A stretch of 64,000 nt of DNA from Temnopleurus reevesii. Lineage: Eukaryota > Echinodermata > Echinoidea > Temnopleuroida > Temnopleuridae. A program made the translations under genes and the position numbers. The notes beneath the pieces are model-generated. The model was not told the DNA's origin and did no database searches. It saw only the letters and a program-made list of their open reading frames with translations. The stretch covers positions 17,250 through 81,249 of the forward strand of contig BQKZ01002574.1 in the NCBI GenBank assembly GCA_036244855.1, read 5' to 3'. The first letter of the stretch is position 1. The number at the start of each line of letters is the position of its first letter. Below are positions 12,368 through 27,300 of the stretch, piece by piece.

Positions 12368-15300
12368 GTATGTACTTTATTAATTACTTAAGATATACCC
12401 TTGAAGTAAAAAAAAAGCTTCAGCTTTCGATCCTAGCTGAATATTAATCATAATCGAAATGACAAGCAAAAGAAGTGAACACACAGTACATAGAGCCAAG
12501 CTAAAAGAAAGGACAGAATGTAAGGGGCAGCCAATCACAGAGCGAGGAGCGATGAATACAGGAACTCCAGAACTATATAATGTTTTAGAAGATTATCTTT
12601 AGAAGATAGTTCCAAAAATGAAGTTCATTAACTTTTTCACACATATTCGAGAGACAGTTTCTTACAAAACCACTGATAAGTGAACTCTATGTAGCAAAAA
12701 AAAATAAATGAATAAGATATTGGCAATCTACAGACTATTTGACTTCCCTTTGTATTAAAACAAATTATGGAAGTTGCTACAACCACATTCTCCTTTTGAT
12801 GCATGCATTAGAATGTGAGAAAAATCTTAACTTGACTCCCTTAACATGACTTTTGACAATTTACCTTCTTTTTTTCCTTCTATAGTTGGTATCTGTCCTT
12901 CGTGAGGTCAAGTACCTCCAGATTCGCGGTGAGGAAGCCATCCCCGGCAGTGCTGCCTCCATCTACGAGAAGCACGAAACTCTCCGCAAGTACGTGGCCA
13001 ACCTTGACCTCACGGTAGCCTGGTACAACAAGGTCCGGAACACCGTCCTTGAGGTGGAGTTCCCTCTCATCGAGACCCAGCTGGCTGACCTTGACACGAG
13101 AATCCGTCAGGCCGAGGGTGACCTGAACTGGACGTCGGATTCGGTCTGGGAGTACATCCAGGAGACCAGGGACCAGGTACATGACCTTGAGAAGCGGGTG
13201 CAGCAGACCAAAGACAACGTGGAACGCATCAAGAAGATCATGGCGGAGTGGACCAAGCAGCCGCTGTTTGAACGCAAGGAGCTGAAGAAGGAAAGTCTAC
13301 TGGCACTGGATGACAGGCAGGATAGGTTAAAGAAGAGATATGCTGAGATTACGACAGCTGGAGAGAAGATTCATTCACTCATCAAGGTAAAATATCCTGG
13401 CCTGTTCTCTAAACTGAGCGATTGCCTAGTTCTTTTTCAAATACCCTTTCAAATCCAAATTCACTGAGAGCTACTGAAATTATTACATTTATAATTCATT
13501 GCCACTAATGTTTATGCAAAGTTTTATAGAATAATCTTTACCCATTGGTTTCTTAAATTTAAAATCAAATATTTTCTTGTTTCTCTTAATCAATCATTCA
13601 ACAAATATTTTGTATGAAGTTTGTAGTCTTGTGCTGTCATTGATTAATCTTTTCCCTTATTTGGTCAATTGCACTTCAACTTTTCCTTAAAAAAGGTCAA
13701 ATTTTACTTTTTCTCTATTATGTCACATCTTCCCATTTTACCTATAAGATATCTTTGGCAAGTTTACATTTGATAGTTTCATCCCCTTTACATCTTTCTT
13801 CCTTTAAATTTCAACTTTTTATTTCATATGCTCTTTTACAGGAAAACCTTGGCTTATTCAAGGCAGAAGCCAGCAGTGACATCTGGAAAGCATACGTTGA
13901 CTACGTTGATGACATGGTGATCGATGGCTTCTTCAACTGTATCCACTGCACCCTCAGCTACCTGCTGGAGAACACTGACCCCAAGCACTGCGCTGCTCCT
14001 CTCTTTGAGGCTCGTCTTGAACTCCAGGTTTGTGAGATTTAACATAATTTTTTTATAATTGGCTCGTTTTTGGCAACATGTTTCGGGAAATACACCTTTC
14101 CAAAAAGAGTACATCAATTGTTTTTTATTTATGAAAGGAGAGAAGTAACCTTTCTTTAATTTTGTTGAACGCATACACCGTCATTATGCATCTCAATTGA
14201 ATACTAGTTAAATTAACAATTTAAAGTTACCAATACCTCTATTCATTTTCTGAATCTGTGACAAACTAGCATTTAAACATCTATTCATCTATTTCTACTA
14301 GTGCAGTTTCGAATTTGTGACTTTGGTGAGAAAGATAACGAGAATTTGAAATTTGTATAGACACATATTGATTAGATGTTACAATCTGAATGACATGTCT
14401 CAGTATTGAACTTGAAACTCCATAATTGTCACCATACATCCTTGGATGACATTAACATGCCACAATTGGTTATAGAATGGGGATTATTTCTCTCTGATTC
14501 ATATTTATAATGTCAATTCTTCAATATGTAACAACATGTATCAGAATATATAATGCAAATCTACAGTGTTTCCATACCTTTACAATGTAGCAATCATGTG
14601 GGTGAAGTCCCAACATCTTCCCAAGACATAATGTATGTACCATTTTTTTGCCTTGTCTTGTAGGTGCCGGACATGATCTTCAATCCATCCCTAGACTATG
14701 GAATAGCTGATGGTTTCTATGATCTGGTAGAGATGCTGATTAGTGATACTTACAAGATGGCTTCCCTTGTAAATAGGTTGGCTGAACACAATGGACAAGA
14801 GCATTATCAGGTAAGAGATTCCTTTAGTTCTTTCAATGGCCAGATGGGCATTTTAGGAATTTTCTTACCTTGAAAATATATCAGAACATGCTCATTGCTT
14901 TTGTGAATTAGCATAATACCAGAGTTGCCAATTTTGGCATGAAATTAGATTTTGGATTCAGGGGTCAAAGATCATCTGGTTTCCTTCAACAATGCAAAAA
15001 AAACAACAACAAAATGACAATGTTTAAATAAATGGAAGAGAGAAGAACAGTAACATACAAGAGTTTATGGAAACAGATGCTTCCTCTTTATTGATCTCAT
15101 TGATTTAGGCTGAAATGTTCACATAAAAGATGATAATATAACAACAATAAATTGAGAGTACATCCATCTGGCTCTTGGTGCACTTTTAGTTGCGCTGATT
15201 TTATTTCTTTCTTTCGATTTTGCTAATTTTAAGTTGAGTTGTATGACTATCAAAAGCAAACAACAGCATTTATACTCAGCACTATCATCAATTTCCTTGA

Positions 15301-18300
15301 ACATTGAAATGTGGCCCAATTCATAAGTATTCACTATCATTTCATGAAACTTTAAAGCCCAAGTAAATATTTTGATTGCCAAATTTTGTCTTCAAATCCA
15401 TATAAAATGTAAAATTCCTATTCATACTTCTACAGGCTGATCTTGAAGGCATGGATGACCTCTCCGAGCTCAGGAACGACCTGATGGACCGCGTCCAGAC
15501 CATCATGACTAAGGCCCAAGAGTATCGCAACTCGTTCGATAACTACGCATACCTGTACGTCGACGACCGAAAGGAGTTCATGCGTCAGTTCCTTCTCTAC
15601 AACCACGTGCTAACCACCGAGGAGATTGAGGCTCATGCTGAAGATGGCGTTCCAGAATGTCCACCAACTCTTGATCAATTCAAGGAACAGGTCAGTTAAT
15701 TGCATAATTTGTTCTTGTTTTTTTACAAAGAGGTTGTTGTAAGGAAAATATTTATAGTTTGTCAATGGAGCCTTTCCTCATTAGCATTGCTTTATGGGAA
15801 CACTAAAAATTCAATACGAGTAAATTGTTAATGCTCGATTCCCTCTCTTCTCAAATAATTGTGGAAGTGAGTTCCATTTTTATGCTTCTACTGACGTTAG
15901 GTGATACCAGAGGCAATAATTTTGATAAATTTATATTCATATCAATTATGCAAAAATTATCAATTAGTTATTACATGAATTTACTAATCAAAGATATGAT
16001 AAAGATAGTTATGATTTAAACAAACTTCAATCAGCAGGATGCTATTCTTTGATGTTTCATGCATTATGCAAAAACATGTAAACATGATAATTGTTTAATG
16101 AATAATTTGTCTTAACATCATAGGTGGATACATATGAGAAGATCTACAGCGAGGCAGATGAGATTGAACCAGAACAGGTGTTTGATGCATGGTTCAGGGT
16201 GGATTCCAAACCGTTCAAGGCCGCCCTGCTCAACATCATCAAGAAATGGAGCTTCATGTTCAAGCAGCATCTCATTGATCATGTCACTAACAGGTAAAAA
16301 TTATAATGATTCAGAAAGATATGATTAATGAAAAATATGGTCAAAGATTCTGAATCATGATTGTATTTTTGAAAATTATGCAAACAGACAAACATTCCTG
16401 TATTTCAGACATGTGATTGAGGTTTTCATTTTTTTTTTTTTAATTGTCTTGAGGATTTAATGATTGAATTATCAAAATAATTCATGGAAGCAAATAGAAG
16501 GGTCTTGCTAGATTATAAAAAAAAAAATAAGTTATTAGTATAGTTGTTCATATCGCAAAACCATGATGATCTTCCTGAGTGTAATTTATAATTCTTGTAA
16601 TGGTACCATGAAAGTCTTGTGACTTTGATGAAGAAATAGATTGTAACATCAACTTTAATTTCAAACATGTATAATTAAAACTGAATGATAAATGCAGTTA
16701 CAATTGAGATCATAATGGTTGTGGTGATGGTTTTGCTAATGATGATGATAATTACTATATTGATGATGATGATGGTGATGATGATGATGATGATGATGGT
16801 GTATATTATGAAAATGATGATATTGTTTATGATAATAATGAGGTGCCAAAATATCTCACTGGTGCAGATTCCTTACACTCATCTCTCTTTTACACTTCCC
16901 CTCCCCTCCTCCACAGCTTGAGCGAGCTTCAAGAGTTCATCAAGGTCGGCAACCAAGGTATGACCAAGACGGTCGAGGAGGGCGATTACACCGGTCTGGT
17001 GGACTGCATGGGTCATCTGATGGCGGTCAAGGAGAGACAGGCAGCCACCGATGAGATGTTTGAACCCATCAAGCAGACCATTGAGCTCCTCAAGACGTAC
17101 GACCAGGAGATGTCTGAAGAGGTCCACACACAGCTGCAGGTATGCATTCCCTCCTGGCAATAATAAAAGGACGAATGATTGCAAAAGCTTTTCGCCTGGG
17201 CCCGTTATAAAGTTAATTTTGTTGAAGGGGTTTATTACATTTCAAATTTTTTTCAAACCATATTAATATGCTAATTTGATATATCATTAAATTGTTCATG
17301 TTACATCAGAATAAGTTATCATTAATGTATTCACATAATGGGCTACATCACTTCAAAATTACAAAAATTCTAAAAGATGATAGATATGTGTATTACATGA
17401 GCAAATTAACAGACCATTGTTGTATTTTATAAATATGTTTATATCTCTACTCATGACTCTACAAATAACTGGTGACTCTCAGTCAGGTCGGATTTAGCAA
17501 CAGGAGTCATCATGGGTCATCAGTTGCTTGTAGAGTCGTGCGAAGACCTACAAACAACTTTATGAAACACAACCCAGGCAGAAAGATAATCCTTTTCTGA
17601 GGCTAATTGTATGGATAAAAATGTCAGTGTAAGATGTTTGGAATATGAATGAATAGGTTTATTGTCTATAAATGATTCAAAGGAATTGTCTTCTACAGTA
17701 TCAAAATAATGAACATGGACTCAAAGTATTTTTTTATTGGCCTTCTTAATAAAAATAATCAAACACTAATAATTTTTCTTTCCCTGTTCTTTGTAGGAGC
17801 TGCCAGAGCAATGGAACAACACCAAGAAGATTGCCATCACCGTCAAACAACAGGTTGCCCCACTCCAGGCTAATGAGGTTGCCATCATTAGAAGAAAGTG
17901 CACATCATTCGATGTAAGTTCAACTCTTGTTATTTTATTTACTCATTTGTTATTTTATTTACTCATTTATTGATGCAGCAGATGAATTAAGGGGGTCGCA
18001 GTGTAAAATAAATAAAATTTGTACAGGAATTTGATAAAGTCAGCTCAAATTAAAGATTGTATATACCAAACCTCCCAACCATTAGGATTTTTGAGGAAAG
18101 AATACAAATTTTGACTATTTTGAGAGAGTTTTAATGCCATTTCGAAGGATTTTTCCTATTTTTTTTTTTTTTTTTGGGGGGGGGATAGTTATACTACACA
18201 GTTCTGTGGGAAACATGGTTTCTTTCCTTTTTTTCAGCAAATCATTCCTCTGATTCTGTTATATGGGTTGAGAGGTCAGGTATTCTGACGTAAAACAAAA

Positions 18301-21300
18301 TCTGTTAATTCAAAATGATAATGGAAGTTCCATGGTCCTGTGGTTAAATCGTTAGACCATGAGCACAGAGCCATGTGATTCTGTTGGAACATTAATACCT
18401 AAAGGAAACAGCTTTTGTTTTAGTTATATTAGCTGCGGAAGTCCAAAACATGGATCATTATTGATTCAGTTACTTTGCATCAGTGCAGATTAGTAGAGAT
18501 TTTAAGCCCTGATTCCAACACTTAAAATTGCATATCTTTTGTTCTCGATGTTTTACTATTTCACTATATATTCATCATTTTTTTTTTATCCACAGGTGAG
18601 ACAGCATGAGTTCAGAGAGAGATTCAGAAAAGAAGCACCATTCATCTTTGCCTTTGAAGGGCCATACCTGTGCTTGGACAGGGTAAGATTTCTTGAAAGT
18701 TTTTAATTGTAAAGCGATATTTATTGCCTTCTAAAATAGCCTTGTAATTTATTTTTTTGATGTACATGATGGCAAAGCTGGAACAAATTTTATTAATTGT
18801 CATTAATAAACAAATTATGTCTAAGCCACCATGAGGTGGTGCCGTAAGCATTATCTTACCCTTGTGCTTTTCTACTTTTTTATCAAATAAGTTCAAGATT
18901 ACCAAATTGGACAACAAAACACCATGTAATTCAGTGTATAATGTTTGAATATTATTCATTATGGTACAGGCTTATTTCCAACTTTTATTGATTCTTGTAA
19001 GAAGCAATGGCTACAAGCGCTGCCCTCGAACTCTTTCGGAATTTGCCAAAGCTGTCAAATTGTCACATTGACAGAGTATGTGAAAATTGAAACACAACTG
19101 CATCAAGCTTTTTCATACTGAGAAAATTTTAAGAATTAATATGTATTGGGTCAACAATGATATTAAACGTCTACTTTGAACTCTTCTTTACAGTGTCACA
19201 GCGAGATCTATGAGATGGAACAGCTGATGGCCAACCTGCAGGAGTCTGCCGGTCTCTTTGAGGTCAACATGCCCGACTACAAGCAGCTCAAGGCATGCCG
19301 ACGCGAGGTGCGCCTCCTCAAAGCCCTCTGGGATCTCATCATGATAGTGAGGACCAGCATCGACGACTGGAAGACAACGTCCTGGCTGGAGATCAATGTG
19401 GAGCAGATGGAGATGGACTGCAAGAAGTTTGCCAAGGATATTCGCTCCCTTGACAAGGAGATGAGAGCCTGGGATGCCTATGGTGGCCTTGACGCCACTG
19501 TCAAGAACATGTTGACTTCGCTGAGGGCTGTTAGTGAGCTCCAGAACCCTGCTATCAGGGAGAGGCATTGGCAACAACTTATGGCTGCTACCAAGGTACA
19601 GTATCTCCTCTGGTATTATGAGGGCTTGGGATGTCTATGGCTGTAAGTCACCTGAATTTATTTACCCTTAATAGACATGAGCTTTTGTTCTATAAAGAAC
19701 AAAATTAAGATATTCTGAAATTCACTAACAGTCCTCATTGTAAATACGAGAAAATAAAAGCTTTTCAAATGAAGTTGAAAGCAACCATTCTTTCATTTTC
19801 TGAGGGATTTGTTTTTACTTGTATGCATATGAACTCTTTTGTAGACAATCAATGGAGGGGTATTTTTTTTTTTTTTTTTTTTTGGGGGGGGGGGGGGGGG
19901 GGTTTGGGGTAAATAGATAGATAGATAGATAATTTTATTTGTATGCCAAACAAGTGGGGGGGGGGGGGGGGGGGGGGGGTTTTTTTTTTTTTTGGGGGGG
20001 GGGGGGACTGGGGTCATGTTTTGTTAGATAATTTTCTGCCCCTTGAATCTAGTAAACATACCACTTATCCCAACATTTTAGGTTTGGATGTACCAAACCT
20101 CTCGAATCAAACCTCTTCCTCAATATTTGCACTTTTTACTCCAAACATGCAAACTGAAACCATTTCCCTTCTTCTCTTGGGGTCACAGGTCAAGTTCACC
20201 ATGGACAAGGACACGACCCTGTCTGACCTGCTTGCCCTCAACCTGCACAACTTTGAGGACGAGGTGCGCAACATCGTGGACAAGGCCGTCAAGGAGATGG
20301 GTATGGAGAAGGTCTTGAAGGAACTCAACTCCACCTGGTCCTCCATGGACTTTGAGTATGAGAAGCACCCCAGGACGGGCATCTCCCTGCTCAAGTCGAA
20401 CGAGGAGCTGATCGAGACCCTTGAGGATAACCAGGTAGGTTGGGATGCTTATCATTCTGAAAGATGAGATAATGGGAAGCACAGAGCTTTTTACAAGGTT
20501 CGTACCAGGGAATTGCAAAATGTAATGCAATATTGTGCATTTTTTCAATTGAAAAAAAAACTGTTCTAGCATACAATTACTCTGTTATTGCACAGCCCAC
20601 TGGGGAAACCTTTCCTTGAAATTGAAGCAGTTAACCTGGGTGAGTGAGACAAATTAACAATGTTATTATGATCAAAGGTACATGAAAGTTATTTTCAACA
20701 AAAGAAAATGGAAATTTTTGTTTTACAAAATGTTTAGCCTTTGTACCCTAATCTAAGGTAACAGACAAAATAAGGATGCAGGTAAAAAAATCTTAGACCT
20801 AATAAGGTCCAAGCACATCGCCCACTACCTGGAGTAGGTGCCAGGAGAAGCTGTCCATCCTCATCTCTGTCATCATGCTCCATTGTCTGTCCTATTAACA
20901 TCAAACTTTTTTCCCACTGAACACAAATGACAATTTTTTTCCACTCCTTTACGAACCCAGGTCCAACTGCAGAACCTGATGACCTCCAAGCACATAGCTC
21001 ACTTCCTGGAGGAGGTGTCCGGCTGGCAGAAGAAGCTATCCACCACCGACTCTGTCATCACCATCTGGTTTGAGGTACAGCGCACATGGTCTCATCTTGA
21101 GAGTATCTTCATCGGATCAGAGGATATCCGTAATCAGCTGCCCGAAGACTCCAAGCGCTTTGATGGAATTGACACCGACTTCAAGGTAAGGGAGGCTTTC
21201 ATTATTAAAGGTTCATTTTTAAGAATCAATAAGACGTTGATAGCAAGAAAAACTTTTTGAATCGTGTAACATTTGAAGGAAAATAAATTTGCTGCTTTAA

Positions 21301-24300
21301 TTGTGGCCGTTTCTTATTTGATGTAAAACTTTTATAATCTTTAAAAACTTGATAAACTATGAATAGGCAGTTATAGAACTACACTGGTAGATCGTGATAG
21401 TTTTTAAATTAAAGAAGAGCCTGCTAGAATTTATATCTATGAGAATATGAACAAAGCAACAAATGTTTACATATGATTACAAGTTTACATTTCATGAATT
21501 TTGTTTCCTTTCACAACTAACAGGAACTTGCAGTAGAGATGGAGAAAACACCCAATGTAGTAGAGGCTACCAACAAACCAAGACTCTATGACAGACTAGA
21601 GGCCATCCAGGGAAGGTGAGGTCACCTCTTACAGACATTGTACAACATTGATGTTGATATTAAAATGTTGATTTAAAAAAAATTTAGATAACAAAATCAT
21701 GATGTGTGACAATGACATTAAGCTTTCATAATCGATTGTATACTGGAATCAGTTTATTCATGTACAAAACTAATGAAATTACATAATTAAGATCCTCTAT
21801 GAGTGATTAAATTTACTGATATTTGGTCCTATGTGAGCAAAATTGATTTTCTTTGATTGATCATTAATAAATCAATAGACAGAGTATGTTAAAATTAGCT
21901 AGCTCACAAGCAGCAAGGAAAGATGGGGGAAAATTCGTTTTTGTAACAGTAGGATATTTTTTAAATAGTATAGTGTGATAACATAAGTATGAATCATTTT
22001 TTCTTTGTGATCAATTTAGTCTTTTGCAGGTCAAAAAATAGAAAAATAAATGAATGCTTGTAAGTTTATATTAAAAATATTTTGATAGATATCTTGTATA
22101 TTTTCATTGGCAGTTTAACATCAATCAAACTTTTAATCAACATTCAATCTTTCTTTGTTTATTTGTTTTTAGCTTGGTTGTTTGTGAGAAGGCTCTAGCT
22201 GAGTACCTTGAGACCAAGCGATTGGCGTTCCCCCGTTTCTATTTCGTGTCGTCTGCTGATCTGTTGGATATCCTCTCTCAGGGCAACAACCCTACATTGG
22301 TAAAGTCTATTTTTTCTTTCTTTTTTTGCTTTTCATTCTATGTTTCCAAATTGTTATTTTTTTTTTTATTGAATGCCAATATTGTTCTGTTCCAGGAAAA
22401 TAAACATCTAGCTCAAGTTTCTTTTTTGTTTCTTCCTGTGAAGGCGCTATTTTCATTGTATTCCAATTAGTAAGGTAGAAGATTAGAATTCTCTGGTATG
22501 GAAAAGTTACATGCATGGAAATGGTCAAAGTAATTTACAGTTTGATAATCCTGAATTTTCTTGGTCATATTGGGAGATTCATTGTAAAAATTTCATAGAT
22601 GTATATTAAAAAACTAGAGTAGATTAATAATCAAGCTTTTTACCAATTTTGCTATACTTGATTGAATTTCCCATGTCAAGACGAGTCGAATTGTGTAATG
22701 TAAGATTGCTTCTCGCTATTTATATTCTAAATTGAAGTTCATTGCAAGTTCTCAATAATGTATACCTTTTCTTTTTATTACTGATTTCCAGGTCCAACGA
22801 CATCTGTCCAAGTTGTTTGACAACATGGCTAAGCTCAAGTTCCGGCAAGATGATGAAGGAAAAGATACCAAGATCGCTCTTGGCATGTACAGTAAAGAAC
22901 AAGAGTATGTGGACTTTGACAAGGAGTGCGAGTGTTCAGGACAGGTCAGTCCCATTCAAATACTTTCAAGTAACCAATTCTGGAACTGCGTATCCATATT
23001 CAAGTTTTTGTAGTTCAGAGTCTTTGTTCTTTTGAAAGTACTGGGCAGGTAACAAGGAAGAGTTTGGACAATGTTCCAAATGATAGGTGTGATTTATTGC
23101 AAATTACAAAGTATTTAAAGTTGTTTACTTCGATTCAGTTCAGTTTCCAGTTTTTTGTTTGAAGGCAGTGCACCTTTTTGAACAATTACACTTGGTTTCA
23201 ATTGAATGATTTTTGTGTTGGGTAGATAAATGATTGAATAATACTTGCCTTATCCCAACATGAATAAACACTGATTGACAGTGCTTTACCGAAAATATTC
23301 ATGTTGGGATAAGGCAAGAATTATTCAATTACACTTGGTTTGGAGATAACGCCTTTGTAGAAATAATTACAGTCTATGTAGTAATTATTATTCCAATATT
23401 TCACCTATAGCTATGCCATTGGAATTTTTAGTTTTAAATATGAAACATGTAAAATTTCAATACAGGTTAAGAGGTACCTAACCTGTGTAATGGATTGCAT
23501 TAGGTCCAAAGCGTGCTCTTCATTTATTGAAGCTGCAGGGGCCTCTGAGGAGAAGCCTTAATTTGGAACCAAAGCTCTGTGAATACCACCACACAAGTCA
23601 CTGTAATGTTCATTTTCTTTCATTGCAACACGGGTTGAGGTTTGGCTAAACCGTGTCATGGATTGCATGAGGACGACAGTGCGCTCGCAATTCGGTGATA
23701 CTGTAGTATCCTATGAGGAGAAGCCTTTTGAACCAAAGCTCTGTGAATACCACCACACAAGTCACTGTAATGTTCAATCTCTTTCATTTCAACACAGGTT
23801 GAGGTTTGGCTAAACCGTGTGATGGACTGCATGAGGTCCACAGTGCGTTCTCAATTCGCTGATGCAGTAGTGTCCTATGAGGAGAAGCCTCGTGAACAAT
23901 GGCTCTACGACTACCCCGCCCAGGTTGCTCTGGCTACCACACAGGTCTGGTGGACAACTGAGGTCAATATCTCCTTCGCCAGGCTGGAGGAGGGGCACGA
24001 GAACTCCATGAAGGACTACAACAAAAAACAGGTAAACAATTTATGTATTTGAGAATTCTATGTTTTATTATAGATTCAGTCATATGAGATATAAATTTAT
24101 GAATGCAAGTTCCAAATGATTGGCATTTCTCAATCAAATTAATTTCTCTAAGCCGGTCTGTTTTAGAGAGCCCTCAGTTAGCCAATTGTGAAGCTACATT
24201 CAGTCTTCAATTGCTTTCAAATTGATTGCAACTTTCTTGCACCATACTTGAAATTATCAGTTGTATGTCATTGAAGTAGAAAGACATGGAACTTTTATTT

Positions 24301-27300
24301 TTACAGTCATGATATTTCTGCAGTAGGTAATCCAACCAAGTAAGGAGTTAGAGATTTGGGAGTTACCAGTAATATAGTCACAAAAGTGGCATACATGACA
24401 TTTATTCTTGTGGCTGTGGATTTATCTGAAAAGTATTACAAGTAAACAAATAAATCCCTTTATATTGTTTTGTATTGTACTTTAACCAACCAAGATCTTC
24501 CAACCAAAATCAAGTAAAAAAAAATATTTAACATATTACAAAAATTAATCAGATATAATAAATAAGATTACATATGTGTAGAGATTGCCTAAGAATGACT
24601 GGCTGGATTGCCCCTTCAAAGTCATAAAAATAGGGTTCCAGATGTTCTTACACATTTCCAAATTTTCTCATGCACGAATTTCAAATACTCCACTGACAGA
24701 TCCAACAGCTGAATACCCTCATCGGACTCCTCATCGGCAAGCTCACCAAGGGCGACCGTCAGAAGATCATGACCATCTGTACCATCGACGTGCACGCTCG
24801 TGACGTGGTCGCCATGATGGTTCTCAAGAAGGTCGACAGCGCCATGGCATTCCAGTGGCTCAGCCAGCTCAGGCATCGATGGTCTGATGATGACAAGCAT
24901 TGCTATGCTAACATCTGTGATGCCCAGTTCAGATACTCCTATGAGTACCTGGGGAACACGCCTCGTCTTGTTATCACTCCTCTTACTGATAGGTAAGTCT
25001 CTGTTCGGTGGGTTATCGTTTGTGATTATGAAGGTTTACTATTCTGAAAGTCCCGTGTTCTGAAGGCTCCCTATTCTTCAATTGCTAATCAAAAGCTGTT
25101 TTGTTCTTCATGTCAATTACTAAAAAGGAGCAATATAAATGTGGAAAAAAAACATTACTTTCAAGGTTTGTAAATTGGCCAAACTGTAATGTTTCCAATT
25201 CTAAAGGATACTTTTTTGTCTATGCTTATACCAGTTTTGGATGATGCATCTTTAGAATGATGCCACAATTTTTTTTATTTCATGAACAAATCCCTTTTTA
25301 AACATGGTACTTGATATTCTTGGGGAGGTTGCTGGGAAGTTGTGATTAATCGCAAATCAACTAAATACGAGTCGGTTGCAAATTGTAATGCACATTTTAG
25401 TTCACATTGTTGGTGCAAAGGCAACTTGTAACTGCATTAAATTTTCTTGCAATTCCCCCTTTGAGTTTGCTTATTATTTTCTTTTTGACTTGGTTAAATA
25501 TTCCAATCACTTCTCTTCTTTTCTAATTAGATGCTACATCACATTGACTCAATCCCTCCATCTTGTGATGAGCGGCGCCCCCGCGGGTCCGGCTGGAACA
25601 GGCAAGACCGAAACCACCAAGGATCTTGGTCGTGCTCTGGGTATCATGGTGTACGTGTTCAACTGCTCTGAACAGATGGACTACAAGGTAATGATCATGT
25701 TTGCATTTCTTACTTTTATACCATTGAATTATTGGTACTCTGGGCAAAATTTGGGAATAATTTTGAAGAAATATTATTCAGACCATCATTGATCATCAGC
25801 GATGTTATGAAAGACAATAAATTACCTAGCAATTTTCAACGTAGAAGGCTTGAATGTAATGGTATGTAATGACATAGAAGGTATCTTCAGGAGAATAAAT
25901 GTGTAGTTTAAGATTGTCTGATTGAAAGAACACAAATAATGTCATTGAAAGGTTGAGTTGAAAATAAACAATTGTGAAAGTTGCAAAGAGAATTATTGAA
26001 ACATAGATGATCTAAATGTTGAGGAGCAAGTTGATAAAACTGTGGAAAAAAACATTGGGCCTGATGGCATAAGTAGGTAGAGAAGACCAAATATTATGTA
26101 TAAAGATATGGTAATGAAGGAAATCAGAAGGGTTATTTTTGTAAGAAAAGGATACTCGAGACAGAAAAAAAGTGGAAGGAGGAAGTATCATCACAGTCAT
26201 TAATGATTCTTAAAACAAGAAACGCTGACTCTAATAAATGAAGATGATGATGAGGAGAGAGAATAAACAGAGTCGAAAGCAGCTATTCTAACATGTGTTT
26301 CTTATGTTTTTCCTTTGTAGTCCTGTGGTAACATCTACAAGGGTTTAGCACAGACTGGAGCCTGGGGATGCTTTGATGAATTCAACAGAATCTCTGTTGA
26401 AGTCTTGTCTGTTGTAGCTGTGCAGGTAAGAGAGAACTTCTCTTTGTAAAATTGTTTTGTGTTAAATAAATTTTACTTTGAATAATCTGAGTCTATTTTA
26501 AAAAAAATATTTTGAAGGAGATAGGGTTTAGTATTAAATTGTTGGAATGACCTTATAATTTAGGTAATAGAAACCTACATCCCTGTGTCAACATTTGAAT
26601 GTACAAAGTTTGCTGCTTAAGAAAAATCTCAACAGTTTTGAGTCTTGAATCAATAGACAGCTTCAAATGGCACAATATAACAAACATCTAATTTGATTAT
26701 AGCCTTTGTCCTGGTGGATATTTGTTCCTCTTTTTTTTGCAAATTTTTTAAAATTCTGCTTTCTATTCAAAAGTATTTCAAATAATCAGGTTTAGCATAC
26801 TAAACATAAAATCTTGTTCATAAAAGGCAGATTGAGTATCCTTGGTTATAAAGACTAGCCTTCATTTCCACACAATGCTAGCTCTTGAATTCTTTTGTCT
26901 GGGAAGTACTTGAATCTGTCCTTGTTGCAATTAAAGATATAGACCCTTGGGCACATTAAAAAAATGTGCACTGTGACTAATGAGCCTTTTGCTATATAGA
27001 TAATTTAAGTTGCACAATTTCTGCTACTATTGAAGGAAAGCAAAGCTAAAATCAAATTTCCATCTTTTAATTCCCGACCATTGTAGGTAAAATGTGTACA
27101 AGATGCCATCCGAGACAAGAAGGATCGCTTCAACTTCATGGGTGAAGACATCTGCATGATTCCATCAGTCGGAATCTTCATCACCATGAACCCTGGTTAC
27201 GCTGGACGTACTGAGCTCCCGGAGAACCTCAAGGCTCTCTTCAGGTACCACTACTTTTCATAAGTTACCACAACTTTTATTTTCAGTTTATGCTAGGTCA

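Noticed and set aside
19615..19646. Possible copy of an exon 20 piece (GGGATGTCTATGG) just after exon 20
   Set aside because: Only about 24 bp with four differences; could be chance, so not counted among the duplicated exons.
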